From positions 1 to 17,518 of the forward strand of contig DCKW01000056.1 of assembly GCA_002320485.1 (NCBI GenBank): DNA of 17,518 nt, in the 5' to 3' direction. Position numbers and translations under genes: made by a program. Below the pieces are notes generated by a model, which worked only from the letters and a program-made list of their open reading frames with translations, was not told the origin of the DNA and did not search any database. This DNA is from Micavibrio sp. UBA1664 (GTDB taxonomy: Bacteria; Pseudomonadota; Alphaproteobacteria; Micavibrionales; UBA1664). Shown here in pieces: positions 6,693 to 14,708 of the stretch (position 1 is its first letter; every line of letters starts with the position of its first letter).

Positions 6693-6971
6693 ATGAATAA
6701 ATTTTTGATGTTGGCTGTTGCTGCTTTCGCTTTTGCAGTTGCTACACCTGCTATGGCTGAAGATGTTGTTGCAACTGATGCAGCAGTTGAGACAACTGTT
6801 GCCGTTGATGCTGATGGCGATGTTGCTGTTGATGAAACAACATGTCATGACACAGACGGTAACGTTGTTGAGTGTGAAGCTGATGTAACTGTTGAATCTA
6901 CAACTGATGCCGAAGCTGATGCAGATACAGATGTTCATGTTGATACAGAAGTACAACACGAAACACACTAA
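6693..6971 (+). CDS. Small, extremely acidic exported protein
   Basis: The 92-residue product begins with a classical Sec signal peptide (MNKFLMLAVAAFAFAVATPAMA) with probable cleavage after Ala22 (AMA|ED), so it should be periplasmic or secreted. The mature 70 residues hold 23 Asp/Glu and no Lys, Arg, aromatic, Leu, Ile, Met or Pro. They consist almost only of Val, Ala, Thr, Asp and Glu, plus four His and two Cys (51 and 61). D-A-D-G-D (about 39-43) and D-T-D-G-N (53-57) are reminiscent of calcium loops but lack a full EF-hand. A good ribosome binding site (AAAAGGA, nine bases upstream), a 5' hairpin, strongly biased codons (GTT, GAT, GCT, GAA) and a strong terminator suggest high expression. 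I do not recognise the family. A metal-binding or cation-buffering role is a guess from composition; Cys51 and Cys61 could form a disulfide. Confidence 0.85.
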   Translation: MNKFLMLAVAAFAFAVATPAMAEDVVATDAAVETTVAVDADGDVAVDETTCHDTDGNVVECEADVTVESTTDAEADADTDVHVDTEVQHETH

Positions 6972-6996
6972 TCCATCTTTCTGATAATTAAGAAGA

Positions 6997-7022
6997 AGCC
7001 CTGCGTTTGCGGGGCTTTTTTT
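6997..7022 (+). terminator. Rho-independent terminator
   Basis: AGCCCTGC (6997-7004) and GCGGGGCT (7009-7016) form an eight-pair stem with one G-T wobble and a GTTT loop. A run of seven T (7016-7022) follows. It lies 26 bases after the acidic protein gene. The T-run touches the stop codon of the convergent glycosyltransferase gene; in the minus direction the stem is followed by only a loosely T-rich stretch, so bidirectional use is uncertain. Confidence 0.9.
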
Positions 7023-8055
7023 ATTTCGATATCAGGGAATTATAAAGAGCGTTATAATGTTGCAAGACAGTTTTCTTTTTAAACAGCCCCTCAAATCGAG
7101 AAAATCCTGCCCGAACCATTTGACGTGTAAATGGCTTATCCGTCATCACAAGCCGCATTGATTGAGCCAAAGCCTCCACATCGTCAATTGGCGTCATCAA
7201 TGCATCCTGACCATGTGTTACATATTGCGACGGTCCTTGCGAAGCAGTGGTCACCAAAGGTTTTTTTGCGGCCCAAGCCTGGGCGAATGTACCGCCAAAC
7301 GGTTCAAATCGCGACGTAAACAATACGGCATCGCAAACGTCAAAAAGGGCCGAACGGTCCGTTCTCCACCCTAACCACCGTACGCGATCATCAACACCCA
7401 AAGTTTTTGCCAGTGTTTTTAAGGACTGTTCTTCCGGCCCTTCGCCCGCAATCCACAAAATTGCATCGGGGGTTCGGGACAATGCTTGAAGAGCTGTATC
7501 GATACCCTTAACAGGGTGAAGGCGCGCCATGGCCAAAAAAACAAAACTATCCTCTTTCGTATCAAAATCGGTTTTGGATAATCGTGTTTCAATAGGCTCC
7601 AATTCGGCAAAATTATTAATATGGGTTACATTCGTGGCATCAACCTTTTGATCCTCGACCAGCCAACGGCAAATATCGGGTGTGTTGCCTATGAAATGCT
7701 CAACATTCTTATAATATTTCAGGTTATAGTAGCCGCCTAGTCGGGCAATTTTTGTGCACCCCTCGACTTTCGGGGTTAGCTTGGCCGCACGCGACATCCA
7801 GCATTGCGCAATATCAGGTTGTTCCTTGGCAATCAGGTTTTTTAATCCGGCCTTGGTTTTTCGATCAAAAATACCTCCGAACGGAAACTCATAAACAGGC
7901 ACGCCCGCCTCCTTCAGCAATGGAACCCGTTGTTTATTCGGGCGGCAAGCGGCAATAACATCCACGCCAGCCTGCTTTTGAGCGATCAATAAATCAACAT
8001 AGGCCATTTCTGCGCCACCCGCGGCTCCGCCGGCCAGTGTATGAAGAATTTTCAT
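7021..8055 (-). CDS. Family 4 glycosyltransferase (GT-B fold)
   Basis: The 344-residue cytoplasmic or membrane-associated protein should transfer a sugar from a nucleotide donor, probably to an envelope glycan or lipopolysaccharide core. The N-terminal acceptor domain begins MKILHTLAGGAAGGAE with the glycine-rich loop. The C-terminal donor domain has FLAMARLHPVKGIDTALQAL (173-192), WIAGEGPEE (201-209), VRWLGWR (225-231) and the GT4 motif EPFGGTFAQAWA (251-262). In the usual E-x7-E motif the second Glu is replaced by Gln259. The frame is open to 8091, but the ATG at 8055 has a Shine-Dalgarno AAGGA eight bases upstream that overlaps the rne stop codon, and it gives the family-typical start. It is therefore the second gene of an rne operon, 11 bases downstream. 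Acceptor and donor cannot be told from the sequence. Confidence 0.88.
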   Translation of the reverse strand: MKILHTLAGGAAGGAEMAYVDLLIAQKQAGVDVIAACRPNKQRVPLLKEAGVPVYEFPFGGIFDRKTKAGLKNLIAKEQPDIAQCWMSRAAKLTPKVEGCTKIARLGGYYNLKYYKNVEHFIGNTPDICRWLVEDQKVDATNVTHINNFAELEPIETRLSKTDFDTKEDSFVFLAMARLHPVKGIDTALQALSRTPDAILWIAGEGPEEQSLKTLAKTLGVDDRVRWLGWRTDRSALFDVCDAVLFTSRFEPFGGTFAQAWAAKKPLVTTASQGPSQYVTHGQDALMTPIDDVEALAQSMRLVMTDKPFTRQMVRAGFSRFEGLFKKKTVLQHYNALYNSLISK

Positions 8056-8066
8056 AGTGCCATTCC

Positions 8067-10610
8067 TTAGCTGGAAATTTTGTTCCACCAACCTTTTTTC
8101 TTTTGTTTGGGCTTTTCGTTCACTGTTTCGCCAGTGCTAACATTGTCGTTTTTAGAAGGCTCGGCAGGTTGAGTACCGGCGTTGTCATTTGTCGGTTCAG
8201 ACGAGGTTTCCTTCTGCTTCTTCGTCTCTTTCTTTGTTGCGGCTTTGGTTGCCTTTGATTTCTTTTGCTCTGACGCATTTTTGTCTTCGGGAGGCAGGTT
8301 TGCTTCCGCCTGTTCGTCCTTGATCTCTTTTATATCGATTTTTTTGGACGTTGTTTTTTTGTCAGATTTCTTATCATCTTCATTATTTTTGTCACTAGAT
8401 CCGGTTAATGTATCCTCGTTTACAGAATCCTCTTTTTTCTTGGAACGGTTTCGGCCTTTCCCTTTACCTGAGGATGATTTTTTGTCGCCCTCAACGATTG
8501 TGTCAGGCAATTCCTCTGCCATATCAATAGAATCATCGGCGGTTTCGGTATCCTGATCTTCCTTGGGTTTGCGTTTTGAATCAAGCGTAAATCCGCGTTC
8601 ATCGCTCACCTCTTCTGCGGCAATATTAATTGAAAGGGTGTATCGTCCTTCCAGATCCGTAATGGCATGGCGGTGATTATTAAACAGATATAATGCCACA
8701 TCATTTGCCATACTTACCGTAACAATGGAATTCGGATTTTCAATTGCCGATTCCTCGATCGCGCGCAGAATTGTCAAAGCCATAGTATCAACCGTTTTGG
8801 TTATACCCATGCCGTGACAATGTTTACATGACTCGAAATGCGTTTCGGTTAAGGAAGGGTGCAGGCGTTGCCGCGACATTTCCATTAACCCGAATGATGA
8901 TATGCGTCCGATCTGGATACGGGCGCGATCATTAGCCAATGCTTCACGCATCGCTCTTTCCACCTTGCCGTTATAACGGCGGTTTTCCATATCGATAAAG
9001 TCGATTACGACCAGTCCGCCCAAATCGCGCAATTTCAACTGGCGTGCGATTTCGCCCGCGGCCTCCAGATTGGTACGAAGTGCCGTATCGTCAATATTGC
9101 GTTCTTTTGTGGAACGGCCTGAGTTAACATCGATGGAAACAAGTGCTTCCGTCGGGTTAATGACCAGATATCCCCCCGATTTCAACTCAACCTGCGGAGA
9201 ATGCATTTTTTCGATCTGGCGTTCGAGTTTTTCCGCGATAAACAGCGGCGTATCTTCTTTGTATTGCTTAACCTTTTTCGCGTGCGATGGCATAAGCATT
9301 TTCATCATATCGCGCGCGGTTTTATAACCTTCATCGCCGGAAACCACTACTTCATCGATATCCTTGTTATAAATATCCCGAACGGCGCGACGTATCAGGC
9401 TGCCTTCCTCGTTAATCACGGCGGGGGCTGTTGATTTCAGGGTCAGATCGCGCGCACTGTTCCACAGGCGCATCAAATAATCAAGGTCACGTTTGATTTC
9501 TGCCTTTGTTCTGGCTGTTCCCGCCGTTCTCAAAATAACGGACATACCCGCAGGAACATTCAAATCCTTCAGGATTTCACGCATACGCTTGCGATCCTTG
9601 AAATTGGAAATCTTGCGGCTGACTCCGCCAGATTGGGGCGTGTTGGGCATTAAAACGCAATAACGACCGGGCAGGGTGATATATGTTGTGACGGCTGCGC
9701 CTTTATTGCCGCGTTCTTCCTTACCGACTTGTATTAATACGATCTGGCCGCGCTTGATAACTTCCTGAATTTTATAGGCACGGCGGATGCGCTTCCAGAA
9801 AGGCTCTACATTTAATTCCTCATCGCTATCGTCATCACTGATACGGTCGGAATTATTGCGTGCGGACGAATATTTGCGTCCGCCACGACCGCGGCGTTTA
9901 CCATAGCGTCCACGACGGCCGCGATTATTATTTTTGTCGTCTTGAGAGGCTTCGTCACCTGAGTCCGCAGAATCGGATGTATCGTCATTGTCCTCTATAT
10001 CATCATCGGATTCTTTGTCATTTTCTGTTTCATCGTCATCTTCGTCGTCTTCATCATCGGCTTCCTGCTCAGCCTCGGCACCGGCCTCTATGATTTTTTC
10101 TTCATCTTCGATTTCGACAATATTGTCATCATTATCGGATTTTGATGATGTTTCCTCTGTCTCCTCGGCGGCCTTGCGGTCTTCCTCTTCTGCTATACGG
10201 GCTGCTTCCTCGGCGGCCTTGCGCTCAAGTTCAGCCTGTTCAGCCATCAGACGCTCGCGGTCGGCGACAGGAATACGGTAATAATCAGGGTGAATTTCAG
10301 AAAATGGCAGGAAGCCGTGACGGTTTCCGCCGTAATTAACAAAGGCGGCTTGCAGGGACGGTTCCACACGCGTCACTTTAGCCAGATAAATATTTCCTTT
10401 GATTTGCTTACGAACCAGAGATTCTACTTCAAAATCTTCCAGTCTGCCGCTTTGCACGACGGCAACGCGGGTTTCTTCTGTTTTAGAAGCATCAATCAAC
10501 ATTCTCAGTCGGTTATCGACCTTCTGCTTGTTTTTATTATTATTGTTGGAATTGTTATTGGTATTACGGTTTTGATTGTTTTTATTGTTGGACCGTCTGC
10601 GCTGTGCCAT
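8067..10610 (-). CDS. rne: Ribonuclease E (Rne/Rng family)
   Basis: This endoribonuclease and degradosome scaffold cuts single-stranded AU-rich RNA in mRNA decay and in rRNA and tRNA processing. The catalytic core starts at about 35 (RMLIDASKTEETRVAVV). The S1 region (KGNIYLAKVTRVEPSLQAAFVNYG) is split by a long insertion: helical Glu/Ala/Arg (120-150), very acidic (150-225) and RG-rich (228-246). The Mg-binding aspartates are Asp494 and Asp537 (VSIDVNS, VVIDFID), 43 apart as in E. coli Asp303/Asp346. The zinc-link C-x2-C is Cys595/Cys598. From about 675 the tail is charged and disordered and ends KKKGWWNKISS (837-847); GWW is the PNPase-binding motif known from Caulobacter RNase E. Residues 1-35 are an Asn/Lys/Arg-rich extension not usual for the family; GGAG (10618-10621) seven bases before the ATG supports this start. 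The 847 residues are normal for the alphaproteobacterial type. Confidence 0.97.
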   Translation of the reverse strand: MAQRRRSNNKNNQNRNTNNNSNNNNKNKQKVDNRLRMLIDASKTEETRVAVVQSGRLEDFEVESLVRKQIKGNIYLAKVTRVEPSLQAAFVNYGGNRHGFLPFSEIHPDYYRIPVADRERLMAEQAELERKAAEEAARIAEEEDRKAAEETEETSSKSDNDDNIVEIEDEEKIIEAGAEAEQEADDEDDEDDDETENDKESDDDIEDNDDTSDSADSGDEASQDDKNNNRGRRGRYGKRRGRGGRKYSSARNNSDRISDDDSDEELNVEPFWKRIRRAYKIQEVIKRGQIVLIQVGKEERGNKGAAVTTYITLPGRYCVLMPNTPQSGGVSRKISNFKDRKRMREILKDLNVPAGMSVILRTAGTARTKAEIKRDLDYLMRLWNSARDLTLKSTAPAVINEEGSLIRRAVRDIYNKDIDEVVVSGDEGYKTARDMMKMLMPSHAKKVKQYKEDTPLFIAEKLERQIEKMHSPQVELKSGGYLVINPTEALVSIDVNSGRSTKERNIDDTALRTNLEAAGEIARQLKLRDLGGLVVIDFIDMENRRYNGKVERAMREALANDRARIQIGRISSFGLMEMSRQRLHPSLTETHFESCKHCHGMGITKTVDTMALTILRAIEESAIENPNSIVTVSMANDVALYLFNNHRHAITDLEGRYTLSINIAAEEVSDERGFTLDSKRKPKEDQDTETADDSIDMAEELPDTIVEGDKKSSSGKGKGRNRSKKKEDSVNEDTLTGSSDKNNEDDKKSDKKTTSKKIDIKEIKDEQAEANLPPEDKNASEQKKSKATKAATKKETKKQKETSSEPTNDNAGTQPAEPSKNDNVSTGETVNEKPKQKKKGWWNKISS

Positions 10611-10866
10611 GGTTATTCTCCATTATGGGGAGATGTAACGTCGACCCTTTGGTCACGCAAGCGACAATCATGATGTTCAAAATGACCGACGGTGCATCCG
10701 CCAAGTGATTTGTTTACGTATTCATTTTTGTTCCTGTTTACAAAGCGGCAACGTGAAATCAGTGTTTTTCGTTTTATATCAACACCAGCACAGTTGCATT
10801 TATGTTCAGGCGGTATTCAGATTTAATATCAATCCTTTTACCCTTTAAATTCTTATCTGCCATGTA

Positions 10867-10901
10867 TTGTCAGGGATATTTTTGTGATACTCTCCTGACA
10901 A
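10867..10901. promoter_or_regulatory. Inverted repeat, candidate operator
   Basis: TTGTCAGG (10867-10874) and CCTGACAA (10894-10901) are perfect reverse complements separated by 19 bases. Each arm carries TTGTCA, five of six matches to a -35, one on each strand. On the minus strand TATCCC lies 17 bases from its arm, so the repeat may be part of the rne promoter. A dimeric regulator site is the alternative. Confidence 0.4.
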
Positions 10902-10906
10902 GTCGC

Positions 10907-10936
10907 TTTACACGAATGATGTATTCACATTACTTT
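10907..10936 (+). promoter_or_regulatory. Weak candidate promoter of the amidase operon
   Basis: TTTACA (10907-10912, five of six) and TACTTT (10931-10936, three of six) have an 18-base spacing, ending 27 bases before the amidase ATG. It is the best pair on this strand near the gene, but it is weak. Confidence 0.25.
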
Positions 10937-10963
10937 GGAATAACAAAATAAACAATCAAAAAA

Positions 10964-12163
10964 ATGCTTCGACTCACTTTATTTTTATTATTTCTGTTTT
11001 CCATACATCCCGCAGAGGCGGCGGTGATTAACGGAATCAGAGTAGGGCAACATCCTGATAAGATAAGAGTTGTGATAGACATTCACGGCGATACGGACTT
11101 TCAAGCAAAAGTAGCTGACAATCCGCGGCGATTATTAATCAGCCTTCCTGCGACGGCGGATAATATCACAAGCAAAGCCATACTCGCATACCCGTTTCGA
11201 TCAGTTAGCGAAAATTCAATCGGGCAGGGAATAACAGAGTTACGTTTACCGATGGAATCGCCATACATTATTCGCAATGCGTTTATGATTGCCGGAAATG
11301 GCGGTGCAGGCAATCGGCTGGTCCTTGATTTGTTCGCGGTGTCACAAATAGAATTTACCCGGCAAACAGGTATTGCACATGGGCCGCTGGTTATAGCAAT
11401 GTCGGCGCCATCCATCGACGGATTATTGAAGGGAATTGCCGGCGAAACCGATATTGCCGTTCCGCCCCAAAAACCGACTGTTTATACAAAACCCGTCATT
11501 GTAATTGATGCAGGACATGGCGGAAAAGATCCGGGCGCCATCAGCCCGCGCGGGATCAAGGAAAAGGATATCACGCTGTCCATGGCGAAAACAATTGCAC
11601 GTGTTCTAAACGAAAGCGGGCGGTATGATGCCCGCCTGACGCGTAGTGAGGACCGTTATATAAAGCTGTATAATCGCGTTAAAATCGCCCAGAGAGCCAA
11701 GGCCGGTTTGTTTATATCCATTCATGCTGATTCCGTCGGTAATAAAACCACTAAAGGGGCAAGTGTTTATACGCTGTCTAATAAGGCGTCTGATGTACAA
11801 ACGGCAAAACTGGCCGCGCGTGAAAACCGGGCCGACCTGATCGGCGGTATTGATCTGAATATCGAGGATGAGGATGTCAGCGCGATTTTGATTGATTTGT
11901 CGATGCGTGAAACCATGAACAGATCCAAAATTCTTGCCAATTCCGTCATTGTCGATTTGAGAGGCGGCGGCGTGCAAACGCTAAAAGGGCCGCACCGTTA
12001 TGCAGGATTTGCCGTATTAAAAGCCCCTGATATCCCGTCAATTTTAATGGAAACGGGATTCGTCTCCAACGAAAACGAGGCACGGACATTGCTAAACCCC
12101 GAACATCAGGAAAAAATAGGACGGGCATTGTTAAGAAGTATAGACAGGTTCTACGACAAATGA
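10964..12163 (+). CDS. Periplasmic N-acetylmuramoyl-L-alanine amidase (AMIN + Amidase_3)
   Basis: This zinc enzyme removes stem peptides from septal peptidoglycan during daughter-cell separation. Residues 1-20 form a signal peptide (MLRLTLFLLFLFSIHPAEAA). An AMIN domain, which targets such amidases to the septal envelope, spans roughly 21-130 (VINGIRVGQHPDKIRVVIDI). The catalytic Amidase_3 domain starts at 177 (PVIVIDAGHGGKDPGA). The zinc ligands fit His185, Glu200 and His254 (FISIHAD) and the catalytic Glu is Glu363 (LMETGFVSN). The segment between about 280 and 335 resembles the regulatory helix that blocks the active site in AmiA/AmiB/AmiC until EnvC or NlpD binds. It is divergent from rne, a neighbourhood I recall from other alphaproteobacteria. 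No clear Shine-Dalgarno sequence precedes the ATG. The stop overlaps the next start (ATGA). Confidence 0.94.
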   Translation: MLRLTLFLLFLFSIHPAEAAVINGIRVGQHPDKIRVVIDIHGDTDFQAKVADNPRRLLISLPATADNITSKAILAYPFRSVSENSIGQGITELRLPMESPYIIRNAFMIAGNGGAGNRLVLDLFAVSQIEFTRQTGIAHGPLVIAMSAPSIDGLLKGIAGETDIAVPPQKPTVYTKPVIVIDAGHGGKDPGAISPRGIKEKDITLSMAKTIARVLNESGRYDARLTRSEDRYIKLYNRVKIAQRAKAGLFISIHADSVGNKTTKGASVYTLSNKASDVQTAKLAARENRADLIGGIDLNIEDEDVSAILIDLSMRETMNRSKILANSVIVDLRGGGVQTLKGPHRYAGFAVLKAPDIPSILMETGFVSNENEARTLLNPEHQEKIGRALLRSIDRFYDK

Positions 12164-13344
12164 CGGAAAGTCATGCAACAAATTATGATGTTATAATAAT
12201 AGGGGCGGGGGCGGCCGGTTTGATGTGTGCGGCCGTCGCCGGGCAAAGGGGGCGACGGGTTCTTGTGCTTGATCATGCCAAGCGCGCGGCTGAAAAGATC
12301 AGGATTTCCGGTGGTGGCCGATGCAATTTTACAAATATCCATACCGATCCGTCCTGTTTCCTGTCGCAAAACCCGCATTTTTGCAAATCCGCCTTATCAT
12401 GCTACACGCCCTATGATTTTATCGATCTGGTCGAAAAACATGGCATTGCCTATCATGAAAAGAAGCTGGGCCAGTTATTTTGCGATCACAAATCCCAGGA
12501 TATAATCGATATGTTATTATCCGAATGTGCGGCGGCGGGAGTAAAAATTCTTATGGAGGTTACCGTTCAATCCGTTGAAAGCGGTTTTGTTCTTCATACC
12601 TCAAACGGTAAATTGAGTTGTGACGCGCTGGTTATCGCCACAGGCGGCTTATCCATCCCGAAAATCGGGGCTTCACCCTTTGGATATAAAATTGCCGAGC
12701 AATTCGGGCATGGCATTATCCCGACACGTGCCGGTCTTGTGCCGCTTACATTCCAAAACAATATATTGGAAATGTGTAAGGGTTTGACGGGAGTATCCGT
12801 TGAAGCATCTATTTCCAACGATAAGGCCGCCTTTGCAGAAGGAATGCTTTTCACCCATCGCGGTCTAAGCGGACCTTCTGTTTTGCAGATATCATCTTAT
12901 TGGCGCGAGAAGGAAACGGTGACCGTCAATCTTGCACCTGATACCGATATGCTCGACTATCTGAAATCGCGGAAACAGGAAACGCCTAAACAGGATGTCC
13001 AAAATGCGATAGCAGATGTCCTTCCAAAAAGATTGGCGAACGCGTTATGCGACATAAACGGCATTTCGGGACGCTTGGCCGATCTGCCTGATGCGCGGTT
13101 GCGAATTTTTGCCGATGCAGTCAATCAATGGGTCATTCTGCCCGATGGGACAGAAGGGTATCGTACCGCTGAAGTCACTTTAGGTGGGGTGGATACAAAT
13201 GCACTTTCATCGAAAACAATGGAATCGCACCATCAATCCGGATTGTTTTTTATCGGGGAGGTTGTCGATGTAACAGGGTGGCTTGGGGGATATAACTTTC
13301 AGTGGGCGTGGTCCTCGGCTTATGCGGCGGGTCAGCATGTTTGA
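12160..13344 (+). CDS. HI0933-like (BaiN/YhiN family) FAD-dependent oxidoreductase
   Basis: The 394-residue cytoplasmic flavoprotein has the FAD-binding Rossmann motif DVIIIGAGAAGL (10-21), the family signature EKIRISGGGRCNFTN (45-59), a second dinucleotide-site stretch ALVIATGGLSIPKIG near 150-165, and the C-terminal signature GEVVDVTGWLGGYNFQWAWSSAYAAG. This matches the HI0933/YhiN family, members of which are annotated as aminoacetone oxidase or BaiN-like enoate reductase; the physiological substrate is not settled for most. The first four bases overlap the amidase gene (ATGA), so translation is probably coupled. A functional link with the amidase is not evident. The ATP-grasp gene follows after 41 bases. 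Confidence 0.93.
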   Translation: MTESHATNYDVIIIGAGAAGLMCAAVAGQRGRRVLVLDHAKRAAEKIRISGGGRCNFTNIHTDPSCFLSQNPHFCKSALSCYTPYDFIDLVEKHGIAYHEKKLGQLFCDHKSQDIIDMLLSECAAAGVKILMEVTVQSVESGFVLHTSNGKLSCDALVIATGGLSIPKIGASPFGYKIAEQFGHGIIPTRAGLVPLTFQNNILEMCKGLTGVSVEASISNDKAAFAEGMLFTHRGLSGPSVLQISSYWREKETVTVNLAPDTDMLDYLKSRKQETPKQDVQNAIADVLPKRLANALCDINGISGRLADLPDARLRIFADAVNQWVILPDGTEGYRTAEVTLGGVDTNALSSKTMESHHQSGLFFIGEVVDVTGWLGGYNFQWAWSSAYAAGQHV

Positions 13345-13385
13345 ACTATCCGCCACACTATGCATTGGTAACAAAAAGAGGGATT

Positions 13386-14708
13386 ATGTCTGAACAAAAA
13401 CTGAATGCACGCGTCATTATAACATATAGCCGTAGCTTGGTGGCGTTGCGTCTTGCCCAATCCTTAGGTCAAAGAGGGGCTGAAATCATAGGTTGTGACG
13501 ACGTATCAATGACTGTTTTGTCCTTTTCAAAATATGTGACAACCCATGCCATTTATGCCTCACCGCACGATAAACCTGATCAATTTATACGCGATCTGGT
13601 GCAGATTGTAAAGGATAACAAGCCGCATGACGGGCGTCCGTACGTATTAATGCCGGCTTTTTATGAAGCACGGCTTATTGCAGAACATCGTGATAAATTC
13701 GGTGACGACATTATAGTCACCGTTCCTCCGTTCGAGGCAATTAATGCCGTTGACCCAAAGGATCATTTTGCCAAAACATTACAGAACTTTGATATAGCCA
13801 GTCCGAAAGTCTGGTTTCCTCAATCGGAATCCGACATGGAAGATATTGCCGAGGAAACGGATTATCCTGTTTTTATCAAGCCCCCTGACGAAGTCGGCGG
13901 ACGCGGGATTATGAAGGCTAAAAATCCGTCCGAACTGAAACAATTATATCGTGAGCTGACTGCCGAATATCCGGGCAAACAAATACTGGTGCAGGCCATT
14001 GCCGAGGGGCGGGATTATTGTTTTTGCGGGCTGTTTGATAACGGCCAACTGGTGAGTTCGATGGTTTATCGCAATACTCAAAAATTTCCGATTGAAACCG
14101 GCGCTGGCTCTGTGCGTGAAACTGTTCCTGCCCATATGTTTAATCCTATCGCTTCCGAGTTAATGCATAAGGTAAAATGGCACGGAGTATGCGAAATTGA
14201 TTTTATGTGGAATGGTGATGAAAATTCAACGCCCATGATGATAGAAGTCAATCCGCGGTTCTGGTCAGGTTTGGATCACTCCGTTAAGTCCAACGTCGAT
14301 TTTCCGTATCAGCTATACCAGTTGTTTGTTGAAGGTAGGGTCAGCGACTGCAGTGAGGCAATTATCGGTCACAAAACACAATTGCCCGGTATGTCTACAT
14401 TGGGGGCGATTGAAACCTTTATGAACGAAGCTGTGAATTTTGAAAAACTGGAGGCAGAGTGGCCGACGATCAAGCAAACGGTTAAGAACGGCGAGTGGTC
14501 CAAAGGTTTAGGGCAATTCATGGATAAATTCGGAGAAAGTTTTTCCATTGATCATGCGTATCAGATGTTCAAAAATATGCGGGATGAAATAAAAAAGGCT
14601 GAATCCATTTCGGTGCCCGATGATGACCCTTTTGTAGGTTTGGGAGTTTTGTTTATTCTAGGATCCCTTCTCCGGTACGGAAAATTACCGCCGGAGGTTA
14701 AGCGTTAA
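13386..14708 (+). CDS. ATP-grasp carboxylate-amine ligase-like protein
   Basis: The 440-residue protein should form an amide or acyl-phosphate-derived bond at the expense of ATP. The N-terminal pre-ATP-grasp domain (ARVIITYSRSLVALRLAQSLGQRGAEIIGCDD, 8-39) is followed by the ATP-grasp core: the phosphate-binding loop FIKPPDEVGGRGIMKAK (163-179), ILVQAIAEGRDYCFCGLFDNG (200-220) and the metal-binding end CEIDFMWN (269-276) and MMIEVNPRFWSGLDHSV (284-300), with Glu287 and Asn289 as likely ligands. The frame is open from 13302, inside the flavoprotein gene, but the ATG at 13386 follows AGAGGG and gives the expected N-terminus. The C-terminal 100 residues (from about 340) are unfamiliar and end in a hydrophobic stretch GLGVLFILGSLLRYG. 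The stop overlaps the next start by one base. The substrate is unknown. Confidence 0.88.
   Translation: MSEQKLNARVIITYSRSLVALRLAQSLGQRGAEIIGCDDVSMTVLSFSKYVTTHAIYASPHDKPDQFIRDLVQIVKDNKPHDGRPYVLMPAFYEARLIAEHRDKFGDDIIVTVPPFEAINAVDPKDHFAKTLQNFDIASPKVWFPQSESDMEDIAEETDYPVFIKPPDEVGGRGIMKAKNPSELKQLYRELTAEYPGKQILVQAIAEGRDYCFCGLFDNGQLVSSMVYRNTQKFPIETGAGSVRETVPAHMFNPIASELMHKVKWHGVCEIDFMWNGDENSTPMMIEVNPRFWSGLDHSVKSNVDFPYQLYQLFVEGRVSDCSEAIIGHKTQLPGMSTLGAIETFMNEAVNFEKLEAEWPTIKQTVKNGEWSKGLGQFMDKFGESFSIDHAYQMFKNMRDEIKKAESISVPDDDPFVGLGVLFILGSLLRYGKLPPEVKR

Larger units (their letters stand above)
10611..10963. other. Divergent intergenic region between rne and the amidase gene
   Basis: This 353-base gap must hold the promoters of both genes. 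On the minus side there is room for a long rne leader, which fits the known leader-based autoregulation of RNase E in E. coli, but I could not identify an rne promoter with confidence. A GACC-AAAG-GGTC mini-hairpin (10643-10654, read on the minus strand) is near the rne start. TGTTTAC occurs twice in direct orientation (10711-10717, 10735-10741). An eight-base inverted repeat lies at 10867-10901. No ORF or tRNA is visible. Confidence 0.6.

Noticed and set aside
6684..6968. Minus-strand ORF of 94 codons rich in Cys, Ser, Asn and Ile
   Set aside because: It mirrors the low-complexity acidic protein gene, whose signal peptide, ribosome binding site and terminator support the plus strand.
9988..10281. 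Plus-strand ORF of 97 codons made almost only of serine
   Set aside because: It is the antisense of the Asp/Glu-rich insertion of rne; the GAT/GAA-rich codons read as TCA/TCT/TTC on the other strand.
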